DNA of 64,000 nt from Bin55 sp965205965 (GCA_965205965.1 CBDBHT010000007.1:186001-250000); one strand, 5' to 3'. Positions 48,055-59,163 are shown, counted from the first letter of the stretch. Notes: generated by a model not told the origin, from the sequence alone. Made by a program: numbers and translations.

Positions 48055-49188
48055 CAATGGCATTCGTTTAGTGATCATTGTCATTCGTTTAAGGAAGTGC
48101 CCTTCACTCCTATATGGAATGCCAGTCATATGTTGAGTTAATCAGCAGTTTTTGCTTGCAGTCTTCTCCCTCGCTGCCACATCTTCACGGGTTTTTGGGA
48201 TCGTCGTTCGAAGGATCTGCCGGGCCGGAGTCGTTGTCGGCATCGGATGATGTCGCGAACCACCTGGGTAACCGTTTCCTGTAGCGCGGATGCCTGCTTC
48301 AGCAACAGGGATCTCGATGTCGGCCGCCACCATCGCCAGTCCGTGCTTGAAATGGGTCTGCCTGCGCGGCTTGCCATGTTCGTGCGGGCTTTCGTTCCAT
48401 CGATGGTCGCCGTGACCGGAGAACCGCCGGGTCATGGCGTTCAGGGGGAAGCCGGCATAGACTTTCTGTTTCACTCCCCGTTCGCTTGGTCCATGGAAGT
48501 CTTCCACCTCCATCCGTTGTTTGGACACCTTGTACCATTCTTCCACGCCCCATCTTGCGCGATACCGCTCCGCCAGTTGCGGGATGGTGTATCGCTTCGA
48601 ATCCAGCAGGGTGGTTCCGAGGATGAAGACCGTTTTGCCGACGAGGTATTTCACCAGCCGCAGGCAGTGTGCACCACAGGTGGCGAGTGTGCCTTTGCGG
48701 GGGGCGATCTCCATCACCACATCCTCTCGATCGCCGGGGATGAAATGGTCGATGTCGGCACCGGTTTTCCGCTTTATCCCGAACACCGCATGCAGTCCCC
48801 GGATCACGTGCACGTGCAGCATCCGTAAACAGGATCCAGGGCTTTCCCCGCCCTTCGGCGTCCGCCAGCCAAGATGACTGCAGATGGCCGAAGCCAGTTC
48901 ATCGCGACTCAAGGACGGAAACAGCTCCACCGTCCTCTGAATGTCCGAAATCCGACGGCGGGTCAGCCGCCTGCCACAAAATCTGATCGACTTCAGATCC
49001 ACGATTCTCGAACCCATCCACTTTCCGTCCGAAACAATTCCATACAGCATAGTTTGCCAAAAAAAATGTCGCAACGCAAACCCTTTTTTTGAACACTCCA
49101 AAAAAACAGAAACAAGTCCCAGTCAATCAATGGGTTATAGAAAACCCTCAAAGGCGCAGATCGACTTTTCTCAAACCGAATGCCATTG
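48055..49188 (-). mobile_element. IS-D deletion derivative, second copy
   Basis: Nearly identical to 36231-37363, with the same terminal repeats and the same internal joint (GESPGSC to RMLHVHVIRG). Its frame (48142-49101) encodes a 319-residue protein lacking both catalytic Asp. There is no flanking duplication (left CTTTCTCCAGC, right CATGCGAACC), so the edges have recombined. 47942-48054 to its left is mosaic sequence including a further IS-G-like end. Confidence 0.88.
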
Positions 49189-50337
49189 CATGCGAACCGG
49201 GCATGCCTTGGTCCGCACAAAACCCCACGGTCCAATGCAGCCAAAACGTAGCTGGGTCACGCCGAACAAGGGCCCGAAACGATCCCAACGGATGGAAAAC
49301 ATCCATGGGCAGCCGCTCAAAACTTGCAGACACTGCTTTTCCACAGGAAGCGGGAATTGCTGCTTCTTGTCCATGCTTCGTACCTCGTGTCATCAACTTG
49401 TTAAGTTATCTCATACACGTAAATTCTGGCAAACTCCACCGTGGGTATCTCGATCCTCGCAGCCAACCTGCACCGACTTGGACGCTTGCTGCAGCAACGG
49501 GCGGAGCGGCGGTCCCATCGCACGCACGCACCACCCTATCGTTTGGCGGCCTAGCCGTCCCCATCCTCAATATCCATCCTTCCCGCCCCTCGGGACGGAC
49601 TCCGCACGCCCCGAAAGCGAGCAGGAGAACATCATCCGCACTTTTGGAGCCCCGATGGGCGGATGACCCGTCGTACATCTCCTAAATCAACATGATCCCC
49701 TGAGCGGCGGATACCATCACGTGGCTTAAACCCATCGTAAAATGGGGTTTTCCCGCAGACACTAACTAAAGCGTAGATTGCCATAACTCACGCTAAAACG
49801 TAAGTGTTTTTTTGAAGAACCCCAAAAAAACCGAATATGTTTCCGTATATCAACCTGTTACACGACATCCTCAAAGACTAGAATCCCCTTCCGTTAATCC
49901 GAATGCCATTGGGGATAAGGGGAGGGTATGTCCAAAATCCACAAAACTGTGCCGGAACCACGGATCATGGGCGAAATGCGGATGTGGGAACCCCGGTTAC
50001 CGCTCCAAACTGAAAAACGGACCCATCTCGCACTGCTCATACGATATAGGGGCTAACGTGATTCGACCGACCGGAAAAAGTGGTTTTAGCGCGGATTTTG
50101 TGTGATCGGGGATCGCGCTCAATGATGGGCGAACGAAAATTTCTCTACGCTCTAATTCCCCGGCTCTGGTCATCGGATGCGAAATATCCTTTCCGCCCCA
50201 GAGTACTCTTTGTAGGTAAAGGTGCGAACGCGGTGGAGTTTGCGGCCGTATTCCCGTCGACAATGCCAAGCCGAATGGCCTTGCTGGAAACCTTGGAAGT
50301 TCCGGTGGGGGAAACGAACGGCACTCGTTCTGATTAA
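49189..50337. other. IS mosaic
   Basis: 49190-49370 is repeated, inverted and diverged, at 50990-51170, and looks like the leader of an IS4-superfamily element. 49650-49770 is an IS-C end. 49775-49914 is the IS4-type 5' end that is also embedded in IS-A, finishing with CGAATGCCATTG. 49985-50056 is an IS-G end. 50057-50337 has no recognisable gene. Confidence 0.5.
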
Positions 50338-50352
50338 CGTCCGGCAATCAGC

Positions 50353-50850
50353 TCAAGTTTGCAATTCATCCAGCAGCTCTGCGAGTAGCCCCATGCCAGC
50401 ACCCCAGCCCTTGTCCATGCCGTCCATTGCGGCGGCAAAACAGGCAATCTCAACCTCTTTCGCTTCATGTGGCACCCAGGTCAGATACATCTTGGTCTGA
50501 TGATCGCCATCTTCCTCAAACGTCACCGTAGTCAGAAGCACCCGCGGCCAGTCAGCCATCATAGGATTTGGAATGATATTCCAGTCCGCATCCGAAACAG
50601 AGTGCAACCAGACCAGCCGCTTGGGCGGAGTCACTTCGGTGTACTCAACCCGTTGATAGTTGGAATTGTCGCCCCATTGCATTTCTCCGAGCCACAGCCC
50701 GCCGGGTTTCAAGTCAAGGCGATGGATAATCGTCTTCACTCCCGGTCCATACCAGCGCGGCAATAGATCCGGATCGGTCCAGGTACTCCACACCAGCTCA
50801 CGCGACGCATCAAATACTCACTCCAGCACATAAGACGGCAAATCATTCAT
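50353..50850 (-). pseudogene. SRPBCC/AHSA1-domain protein with early nonsense codon
   Basis: The full frame begins MNDLPSYVLE at 50850, preceded by a strong AAGGAGG. TGA follows at codon 11 (50818-50820), after which the frame reads VFDASRELVWSTWTDPDLLPRWYGP, then GEMQWGDNSNYQRVEYTEVTPPKR and TWVPHEAKEVE. This is the START-like SRPBCC/AHSA1 fold, about 165 aa, normal length. The family usually has Arg at the stop position (ER-x-FDA), so CGA-to-TGA is likely. Internal restart at GTG 50793 would omit the first strand. It is the only host-like gene in about 13 kb of IS debris. Confidence 0.75.
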
Positions 50851-50984
50851 CTTTGGCCTCCTTCGTCTCAGCCTTTTTCAAGAGAATTATATAATGGTTT
50901 GTCTGAACCAAATCAGATCGTCGAAATCAGGCTGTCAAATAATGTTGTAGCAGCGTTCAAAACAGAAGTAGCCAAGTGGAATGT

Positions 50985-51775
50985 ACGGTTAAACCAGCAA
51001 TTCCCGCTTCCTGTGGAACAGCAGTGCCTGCAAGTTTTGAGTGGATGCCCCTGGATGTTTTCCATCCGTTGGGATCGTTTCGGGCCCTTGTTCAGCGTGC
51101 CCCAGCTACGTTTTGGCTGCGTTGGACCGCGGTGTTTGGTGCGGACCAAGGCATGCCCGGTTCGCATGTTGACGGATCTCGGAGGGATGCCCACGATCAG
51201 GAGGCGCAGGACGCGTTGCACTACGGCGGACGGAAACTAGGATCGGGTCGTCCGGAACTGCGGTCGGGTTCTGCACCAGCGAGGGCTTCGTACAACTGTT
51301 CCCAGCTGTGGAGGATCAGGAGCCAGATCGCACCGCGCATCTTTTCCCACAGGGATGCGTAACTGCTCTGCCGACGTTGGGCGGCTTGGAAGCGCGGGCA
51401 GCACAACTGCTGGATTTGGTCCATCAGAAACGTCAGCATCATCAGGGTCGCCAGCGTATTCGCAAGGTACGTACTGGTGACCGTGACCGTAGTTGTGTTC
51501 CAGACCGTACCCCTGGTTTTTCAGCGTGTTGAAGGTCTCGTTTTCGATCTTCCAGCGACTGCGCGCCATCCGTGCGGTCGCCGGTGCCTCGGCTCGGGTC
51601 ACCGGCAGATCCGTGATCCAGGTCCATTGGCGTTCGGGTTTCTTGACCCGCTTCGGGGTGCGTTCCCGGCACTGCAGCACCGTCACCCGACGGTCGGACC
51701 GGGACGCACTGAGCGGGACGTCTTCTACCACCCGCAGCCGGCGGTTCACGGCGCGCCCCTCCTCGCTCGGGTCCG
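50985..51775 (-). pseudogene. IS4-superfamily transposase remnant related to IS-B
   Basis: Minus-strand frames give RQWTWITDLPVT, ARSRWKIENETFNTLKNQ and LEHNYGHGHQY, then after a frameshift LMMLTFLMDQIQQLCC and a C-terminal SWEQLYEAL. It is similar to, but distinct from, IS-B. The 5' part is cut by an IS-E fragment at 51778. 50985-51170 matches the leader piece at 49190-49370. Confidence 0.7.
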
Positions 51776-51777
51776 CA

Positions 51778-52453
51778 AATCATACCGGGCATCCAGCAAC
51801 ACATACGGATACGACTCCTCCAGCTCGCGTTCCGCAAACGCCTTCAGGGACGCGTCCAGCTTCGACACCATGGCCGAGATCGTCGCCGGCGAAAACTCGT
51901 GACCGCACAGACCCTCCGCCAGTCGGCTCACCCGACGCGTCGAGACCCCCCTGCACATACATCTCCGACAGCACCGCCACCAGGGCCTTCTCCGAACGCT
52001 GATAGTGCTCGAACACCCGCGTGCTGAACTGGCCGCTGCGTTCCTGCGGAACTCTCAGTTCAATCTCGCCCACCTTCATCGTCAGATCGCGCCGGTAGTA
52101 GCCGGAACGGTAGCCCTGACGCGTCTTCGTCCGGCTCGCTCTTGCCCGCTCCCAGAAACTCCGTCATCTCACTCTCCAGCACCTCGTTGAGCGTCTCCTG
52201 CACCAGCCGCCTCACAAAGTCCTCATCGTCCGCCAGATGGATCGCATGCCGACTGCTTCGTGGCATTGTGCGTATAATCTTCCCGGATCATTTCTTGCTC
52301 CTTTTCGATAAATTGTGTCATGAATGATTCACGCCTGGCCGCCCCTTATGTGCGTCCAGGCATCTCCACATTCCCGATAAAACATCAGATTCTAACCATT
52401 CGTCTGTCGTTACAGTCTGTTTTTCGTTTTTGCAGACAAATTTATACACAACC
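51778..52453 (-). pseudogene. IS-E (IS256) 5' fragment
   Basis: It holds the outer end (TTTATACACAACC, ending 52453) and codons from MIR... through EFLGAGKSE, LRVPQERSGQFSTRVF and ATISAMVSKLDASLKAF to YPYVLLDARYD. Frameshifts occur near 51950 and 52125. Everything beyond the first catalytic Asp is gone. Confidence 0.82.
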
Positions 52454-52535
52454 GACTGCACGCGGTGTTCCAGATGCAACGGAAAACCGGTATCGATGTC
52501 GACCGCTTCATCCACGGCGGCCGCCGGGATACGGT
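52454..52535 (+). repeat. IS-D fragment
   Basis: Eighty bases encoding LHAVFQMQRKTGIDVDRF and IHGGRRDTV, a piece of the IS-D/IS4 transposase at 22442-23638, trapped between IS-E and IS-F ends. Confidence 0.7.
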
Positions 52536-54890
52536 CCTTGCAATTGGACACACATGACGATGTGAATTCATTCCTTCTGTTTCATGAGGAGGTAGATCCG
52601 CACGGCGGGTTTGAGCAGGACGTATCCCTGCCAGAGTTTGATGTTTCCGGGCAGGGGGTATCTTTTGGAAGGCTGGGACCCAGCGAGTCTTCTAATATTG
52701 ATCACGGTTTGGCGAATGGTTTGGCGTTCGGGATCCGGAGTTTGATGTTTCCGGGCGTGGGATCCGAGGTCTTCGAGGAGCAGGTTCAGGGTCTCGATTT
52801 CTTCCCGGGTCAGCACCCGGATTGCGGGGCGGTCCGGTGTTCTGCCCGCGCGAGTCGATCGAGGTCGAACACCCGCCAGGCGGTGATGGCGTCGAAGGCC
52901 AGGCATTTGCGCAGGTCGTCCGCGTGATCGAGGCGGCGCTCTTCGATGCGGGCACCGCTCTTGAGCACCTTGAAATATTCTTCGATGACCCAGCGTCGGC
53001 GATACCGTTCCAGTGCCTGGACGGCCTCTTGGGCATCTTGGAACGGGCGGGTGGACAGCAGCGCCCAGTGCAGGGGAGACGACGTGTCGGCAGGGGGATG
53101 GATTTCCGTGGCTGAGACGGCGTGCACGGTCTGTGGCGGGCGTTCCTTGCACCGGCGCGCGGGCAAGAGGTTGGCCCGGAGGCTTCGCACCTCCAGTCGG
53201 GCGGTGCGGGCGGCTCGCGCCCGGGCACCGCCCGAGGCAGGAAGATCGAGTTCGAGGATCGAGGACACCGGTTGCGATGCCAGGCATTCCCACAGGTCTG
53301 CCGGAGGATCTTCGGCCTCCGTCCGTGCCGTGCGCTTGGCACCGCGGGAGGAACGGAACAGCAGTTCCACGTCCAATCCCGCGGCGCGCGTTCCAGCATC
53401 GAGAACATGTCGGCTTCCCGGTCGCACACGGCGATCACGCGAGTATCGGGACAGGACTTGGCCAGTTCCGCGGCACAGTCCAGACCCGCCAACCAGCGTG
53501 TGCGCTCCGAGATCTCCGCTTTCTCCGGCGCCGGCGGCCGGAAGCGGGTATCCATTTCCAGCACGCCCAGCGGTCGCCCCGTCGGCGTGACGGCCAGCGT
53601 GAGATGCACGGGCAGCCCCTGCACGCCCTTTCCACCGCCTCCCAATTCCGCCAGCCCCTCGCTGGTCGCCAGCCCCGAATAGTTCAGCATGGTGGTGTCC
53701 TGCACCGCCAGCACCACCGGTTCCAGACGGCAGCGATCCACCGTGGACTGGCGATGTGCGTCCAGCACATGCTCCTCCGTGACACGCGCATTCGACAACA
53801 AGCGATAGGCTCCTTTCTGCTGTGCCGGGGTGGCAAACACCTGCGGCAAGGACAAGCCCGGACGATCGGCCCAGGCGCGCCCCATGTCCACCAGCCGCCG
53901 CCGCAGGCGCGCATCGCCCAGCGTGCGTGCGCCATATTCCCGATCGGCCCAGTCCGCCTGTATCGGCCAATGCCGGGATCCGCTCCACATTGGCAGCCGA
54001 GCCCCGGATTCCGCGCACAACTCTCGTCGCCAATGCCGCGACAGCGGATGCACCCAGACCGCCTTCGGAGACGTCCGGAACCCGCCCGGAGGACGACCGG
54101 AGGTGCGCCCCGCGCAACGCTGCCAGCCCGCCGCCCGATAGCACGTCCCGGCGCGGGACGGATCCACGTAAGTATACTCCAGAAGCGGTGCCGTTCCACG
54201 CGCTCGCCGCCACTCCGTCGCGAGTGCCTTCGACGCCTTCGCGAGCACATGGGAAGCCAGGTTCGGTACCCGTGCCCCGGGAAGAATCAAAAACCGCGAC
54301 TGCCGAACCACCGCCTGCAAATGTGCGACCCGCGCGGCTTCCGACCAGCCGATCCAGCGATCCCGACAGGGCCTGGTGCCAGCTCGCCGCCGACCATCTC
54401 ACCCCGCCCAGGCGACCCTGGCGGCTCGAGACAATCCAGCAGTTCAGCGCAGCGCCCGGACTGCGATCCCATCCCCGTGGATGATGCGTGTGCAGCAGGC
54501 GACGAAACGCCCCCACGTCCTTCGCCGCCACACGTCGCACCGAGACCTCGCCCAATGCCTCCAGCGCACAGTCCAACGCCAGGTCCGGATAGTCCGAAGC
54601 CGGTGCCCGGACCGATGCCACCGGACGCGCCGCCGGCAACGCTACCCCCAGATGCGCCGCCAGTTGCGGCAACGCCTTGCAGGCCGACGCGATGCACCAC
54701 TCCCCCTGACGATTCCGCCAGTCTTCACGCTCGCAAATCCCCCGAGCCAGGGACCACCGAGTCGCCGACGGATCCCTCGACTTCTCCTTGAACCAAGCCA
54801 GCGAAGCCTCGCCAAAATGTCTCAGACCCAATTGCATGCAAATATAGTAAACATCACCCCCTCTCTTGTCAAGTGTGTCTAATTGCAAGG
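52536..54890 (-). mobile_element. IS-F: IS4-type element with a DUF4338/DruA-like domain
   Basis: This 2,355-bp element has ends CCTTGCAATTGGACACAC (left) and GTGTGTCTAATTGCAAGG (right), imperfect inverted repeats. One long, frameshifted gene fills it. The left flank is an IS-D piece and the right flank an IS-A leader, with no matching duplication. Only one copy is in the window. Confidence 0.8.
52568..54837 (-). pseudogene. DUF4338 (DruA-like)-Tn5-like transposase fusion, frameshifted
   Basis: The ATG at 54837 starts MQLGLRHFGEASLAWFKEK. The first ~350 residues look like DUF4338/DruA: ATRWSLARGICEREDW, GRLGGVRWSAASWH, then after a frameshift near 54320 RFLILPGARVPNLASHVL, YVDPSRAGTCYRAAGW and VWVHPL. 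A Tn5/IS50-like transposase follows: LAVQDTTMLNYSG (first Asp), AVCDREADMFSMLE (second Asp), a frameshift near 53360, YRRRWVIEEYFKVLK (YREK) and, after a third frameshift near 52810, LPGNIKLWQGYVLL. Three breaks make it a pseudogene unless the sequence has errors. Confidence 0.78.
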
Positions 54891-55136
54891 GTGAGCATGC
54901 GGCGGACGCCCCTATCGCACGCCCTTGGGTCCTGGTCTTGACGAGGCCCGAACGCTCCCCGACTGTCGGGAGGTCTCGCCCCTGGTGGCTGCGATGGCAT
55001 GCGGATGAACGGAAAGGGATCCCGGTCTTTGAGGATGTCGTGTAACCGGTTGATATACGGGAACGTATTCGATTTTTTGGGGGTTCTTCAAAAAAACACT
55101 TGCGTTTTGGCATGGGTTATGGCAATCTACGCTTGG
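54891..55136 (+). repeat. IS-A leader fragment
   Basis: Matches the IS-A interval between its left end and its leader ORF, up to the ATG region of that ORF (GCTTGGTTAG), where another IS-A copy begins. So one IS-A inserted at the TTAG just before the leader ORF start of an older copy. Confidence 0.75.
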
Positions 55137-56339
55137 TTAGCCCTTATTTCTCATAATGGATGGCTTGGGTGCGATGTATGTGCGTGTAAGTTGTTGATAC
55201 CACGAAGTTGGTTGGGCTTTGCCGGGGGGAAGGGGATGGTAGCGGGGTGCGTTCGGACGGATGGGTGCGTTGGATGGCGAAAGGGGTGCGTTCGGGTCGG
55301 ACTTGTAGCATGCGCCTGGGCCCGTTTTGCGGACCGCCACGACCGGCGTGCAAAGCGGCGCATCCCGTGCAAGATGCTGTTGTCGACTGGATGATGAGCC
55401 ATGCGGGTGAGCATGCGGCGGACGCCCCTATCGCACGCCCTTGGGTCCTGGTCTTGACGAGGCCCGAACACGCTCCCCGACTGTCGGGAGGTTTCGCCCC
55501 CGGTGGCTGCGATGGCATGCGGATGAACGGAAAGGGATCCCGGTCTTTGAGGATGTCGTGTCACCGGTTGATATACGGGAACATATTCGATTTTTTGGGG
55601 GTTCTTCAAAAAAACACTTACGTTTTGGCATGGGTTATGGCAGTCTACGCTTGGTTAGATGGTCTCTGGTGCCAACGTGATGGATTTCCGAATCGAGAAC
55701 TTGAAGTCGACCACCTTGGGTGGTACGCGGCGGACCCGCCGTTGGATGGTGGACCTTCAGAAGACGGTGGCACGGTTTCCGGCACTGAGCCGCCATGAGT
55801 TGGCGTCCACCCTGTGTAGTCATCTGGGCTGGTTCACGCCGAAGGGTCGGGATCGATTGGGGTCCTGCAGGTCGCCAGCAGCCGTCTTGGCCCCGGAGGA
55901 TGCTTTGGTCCGGCTCTGGCAGCGGCGGCGGCGCGTGCTGAACACGCTGGTGGTCGTACTGTGCATGTCCCGGTTGGTGCGTCGGATGGCGAAAGGGGTC
56001 CGTCGTCCGGCGCGGATGGAGGTGGACTGCAGTGGAGGCGAGCTGAGTTCCAACGGGGGCTCGGCACTGCTGATGATGCTGGCCGAGCAGGTCCGGCTGT
56101 TCGAGCGCGCCTCGGCATGTTTCACGGACCACCGGGACCTGTCCAAGGTGGCGCATCCGCTAGTGGCGTTGCTGGGGCAGCGGATTTTGGGTCTCGCGCT
56201 GGGCTACGAAGATGTGAACGATCACGACGAGCTGCGGCGGGACCGGGCTCTGTCCACGGCCATGGGGCGTGTGGAGTGTGCGCGTTCGGACTGCGAGCCG
56301 CTGGCCGGCAAAAGCACGCTGAACCGGATGGAGCTGTCG

Positions 56340-57810
56340 AGTTGTGTCAAGAATTTCCTGCAATTTCCAGTGGGAGCGGAGACCCGCCCATATGGGCGGG
56401 TCTCCGCTCGGCGCGAAATTTTCGGGCGTTTCATGCCGCCTCCTGCCATGTCTCGGATTCCGGTTCGGATGCGCGAACCACGCCGATCCGGCCATATAGA
56501 TAACGCTGCCCCGTCAGCCACCGCTCATGGGTCTCCGCCGCAAGTGCCAAGATCAGACGCAGACAGGACTCCGCGTTCGGGAAGATCCGGACGACACGCG
56601 TGCGCCGACGGAGCTCCTCGTTGTACCGCTCCAGCATGTTCGTGGACTTCATCCGCAGGCGATGTTCCCTAGGCAGCCGATACACCGTCAGCGTCTCCTC
56701 GACATGATCCTCGACCCATTCCACTAGCCTGCCAAACCCTTTCTCATCGCCCCAACGGGCTACCCAGGCACCCAGTGCCTCACGAGCCTCCCCGACATGC
56801 TCACAGCCCCACAACCGTTTCAAACCCTCCAGACATGCGGGATCAGCACTCCGGGACAGTTTGTCCCTGGCATTGCGCAGAAAATGGACGCAGCACCGTT
56901 GCCACAACGCGGTCGGCAACACTTTCGAGATCGCATGCTTCAATCCCTCATGACTGTCCGAGACCACATACTCGACTCCCCGCAGGCCACGTCCCTTCAG
57001 ATGCGAGAGGAATGCCGTCCACGACCCCTCGCTTTCCCGGTTCGCCACTTCCACCGCCAGCACCTGACGCCGACCCTCGCCGTCAATCCCGATGGCAATC
57101 TGCACTGCCCGGGAACGCACCGAGCCCTCCTCACGCACCTTCTCATACCGGGCATCCAGCAACACATACGGATACGCCTCCTCCAGCCGACGTTCCGCAA
57201 ACGCCTTCAGGGACGCGTCCAGCTTCGACACCATGGCCGAGATCGTCGCCGGCGAAAACTCGTGACCGCACAGACCCTCCGCCAGTCGGCTCACCCGACG
57301 CGTCGAGACCCCCTGCACATACATCTCCGACAGCACCGCCACCAGGGCCTTCTCCGAACGCTGATAGCGCTCGAACACCCGCGTGCTGAACTGGCCGCTG
57401 CGTTCCTGCGGAACTCTCAGTTCGATCTCGCCCACCTTCATCGTCAGATCGCGCCGGTAGTATCCAGAACGGTAGCCCTGACGCGTCTGCGTCCGCTCGC
57501 TCTTGCCCGCTCCCAGAAACTCCGTCATCTCACTCTCCAGAACCTCGTTGAGCGTCTCCTGCACCAGCCGCCTCACAAACTCCTCATCGTCCGCCAGATG
57601 ATGGCATGCCGACTTCTTCGTGGCATTGTGCGTATAATCTTTCCGAATCATTTCTTGCTCCTTTTCGATAAATTGTGTCATGAATGATTCGCGCCTGGAT
57701 GCGGGATTGCGTCCAGGCATCTCCACATTCCCGATGAAACATCAGATTCTAACCATTCGTCTGTCGTTACAGTCCGTTTTTCGTTTTTGCAGACAAATTT
57801 ATACACAACC
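56340..57810 (-). mobile_element. IS-E (IS256 family), intact copy with 8-bp target duplication
   Basis: This 1,471-bp element runs from AGTTGTGTCAAGAATTTCC to TTTATACACAACC. AGCTGTCG flanks both sides (56332-56339 and 57811-57818), an 8-bp duplication. It contains a complete transposase gene and a GC-rich hairpin (GGAGACCCGCCCATA with its complement) downstream of the gene at 56379-56410. It is inserted in IS-A. Confidence 0.95.
56431..57651 (-). CDS. IS256-family transposase (IS-E)
   Basis: This 406-aa transposase starts at the ATG of MIRKDYTHNATKK, preceded by AAAGGAGC; longer in-frame starts lie in the leader. The DDE core is complete: YPYVLLDARYEKVREEG (Asp), GVEYVVSDSHEGLKHAI (Asp) and RMKSTNMLERYNEELRRRTRV (Glu), with WQRCCVHFLRNA between them as in IS256. 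The length is normal. This is the only undamaged IS256 gene in the window and could mobilise the deleted copies. Confidence 0.92.
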   Translation of the reverse strand: MIRKDYTHNATKKSACHHLADDEEFVRRLVQETLNEVLESEMTEFLGAGKSERTQTRQGYRSGYYRRDLTMKVGEIELRVPQERSGQFSTRVFERYQRSEKALVAVLSEMYVQGVSTRRVSRLAEGLCGHEFSPATISAMVSKLDASLKAFAERRLEEAYPYVLLDARYEKVREEGSVRSRAVQIAIGIDGEGRRQVLAVEVANRESEGSWTAFLSHLKGRGLRGVEYVVSDSHEGLKHAISKVLPTALWQRCCVHFLRNARDKLSRSADPACLEGLKRLWGCEHVGEAREALGAWVARWGDEKGFGRLVEWVEDHVEETLTVYRLPREHRLRMKSTNMLERYNEELRRRTRVVRIFPNAESCLRLILALAAETHERWLTGQRYLYGRIGVVRASEPESETWQEAA

Positions 57811-59163
57811 AGCTGTCGGCGAACGGGCGGGACCCGGCGAAAGCGCGCCAGATCACCGTGGATTTCGATGCGCTCGACGAGCTGCTCGTGGAGCTGTACC
57901 TGGTGTGGGGCGAGCGGGGCCAGATGCCGAAGCGGCTGGTGCTGGACATCGATGCCACGGACGTGGAACTGCACGGCCGGCAGGAGCACCGGCTCTATCA
58001 CGGGTACTACCATGAATACTGCTATCTGCCGCGGCTGGTGTTCTGCAACGGCTGGCCGGTGCGGACGGAACTGCGCACGTCAAGCAGCGATGTGGCGGCG
58101 GGCGTGGTGGAGACGGTCGCGCCGCTCGTGGACCGGCTGCGGAAGCGATTTCCGCAGGTGCCGATCCTGATCCGCGCCGACGGGGCCTACTGCCGCGACG
58201 AGTTGATGACGTGGTGCGAGGCGCGGGGCGTGGATTACGTGCTGGGACTGCCGCGCAATGATCGGCTGAAAGACCGGGTCCAACCGTTGATGGACGATCT
58301 GCGGGACCGGTTGAAGCGGGATCCGGACTATGCGCAGCAAGCGGTCCGCGGCTACCAGAGCTTCGACTATCGCACGCGCGACAGCTGGAGCCGCGAACGC
58401 CGCGTGATCGCCAAGGCCGAATGGCTGCCGGGACAACCGGCCGGCAACGCGGACGGGGAACCGGCCGGCAAGGCCGACGGCGGACCGGAGGCCGTCGCGG
58501 AAGGCCCATGTGCGACGGTCGGCGAAGCCCGGTACAACAGTCGCTTCGTCGTCACCTCCTCGCTCCAGAAGCCCGACGCGCCAACGGTCTACGAAGAGAT
58601 GTACTGCGACCGGGGTGAGGCCGAAAACTGGATCAAGGAACAGAAGAACGATCTGTTCCTGGACCGATGCTCCAGCAGCCTCTGGAACGTCAACGCACTC
58701 CGGCTCCGGATGAGCGCACTGGCCCATGCCCTTCATTGCATGATGAAGCGCCGGCTCGAGAACCTTCCGGTATCCGCCATGCTGCGCCGGAGCCGTCCAT
58801 CGACGCTGCGCAAGTTCCTGTTCCGGATTCCGGTGCGCGTGACGGTGTCCACGCGGCGGATCCATCTGGCGTTCGGGTCCGCCTTCCCGTACTGGAAGGA
58901 TTTCCGCTTGATCTGGGCCAGCCTGGCACCAACGTAAAAGCCCGGTGCAACCGGGTGCATGACGCTGGCGGCGGAGCGCGCCGACCTCCCCGCGCCCGGA
59001 TGCTCAGCGATTCGCCGTCCCGCCCGCAAAAAGGCGGGGAAAACACACGCATGCCCGCCCTCCGAAGCCTTTTCGAACTCGCGACGCGACATTCCATGCC
59101 CCGTACCCCACGCATCCCGTGAAAAACATTATTTTCGACTTGGTTATGAGAAATCCGGGCTAG

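Larger units (their letters stand above)
55659..58937 (+). pseudogene. IS-A leader ORF fused to transposase, split by IS-E
   Basis: From 55659 the leader ORF reads through VLNTLVVVLCM and directly into RLVRRMAKGVR of the transposase, because the intervening sequence with the MKSKQKRGAD start has been deleted. The frame is cut by IS-E after RMELS (56339) and resumes at 57819 (ANGRDPAKARQITVDFDALDELL) to the stop at 58937. One extra Ser (TSSLQKPD) marks a 3-base insertion. Inactive as it stands. Confidence 0.85.
55137..59163 (+). mobile_element. IS-A copy interrupted by IS-E
   Basis: It runs from TTAG at 55137 to CTAG at 59163, with the usual CCCTTATTTCTCATAA and TTATGAGAAATCCGGG ends. IS-E (56340-57810) splits the transposase gene. 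Relative to other copies it also lacks about 128 bp between two CCGGTTGGTG direct repeats at the leader ORF/transposase junction. An IS-G end starts immediately after the right CTAG. Confidence 0.88.

Noticed and set aside
53013..54791. A 592-codon open frame on the plus strand opposite IS-F
   Set aside because: It is rich in Pro, Arg and Ala and has no recognisable domain. The opposite strand carries the clear transposase motifs.
52568..54837. A Druantia anti-phage system, because of the DruA-like domain
   Set aside because: The domain is fused to a transposase between IS inverted repeats, the gene is frameshifted, and no DruE helicase or other Druantia gene is present.
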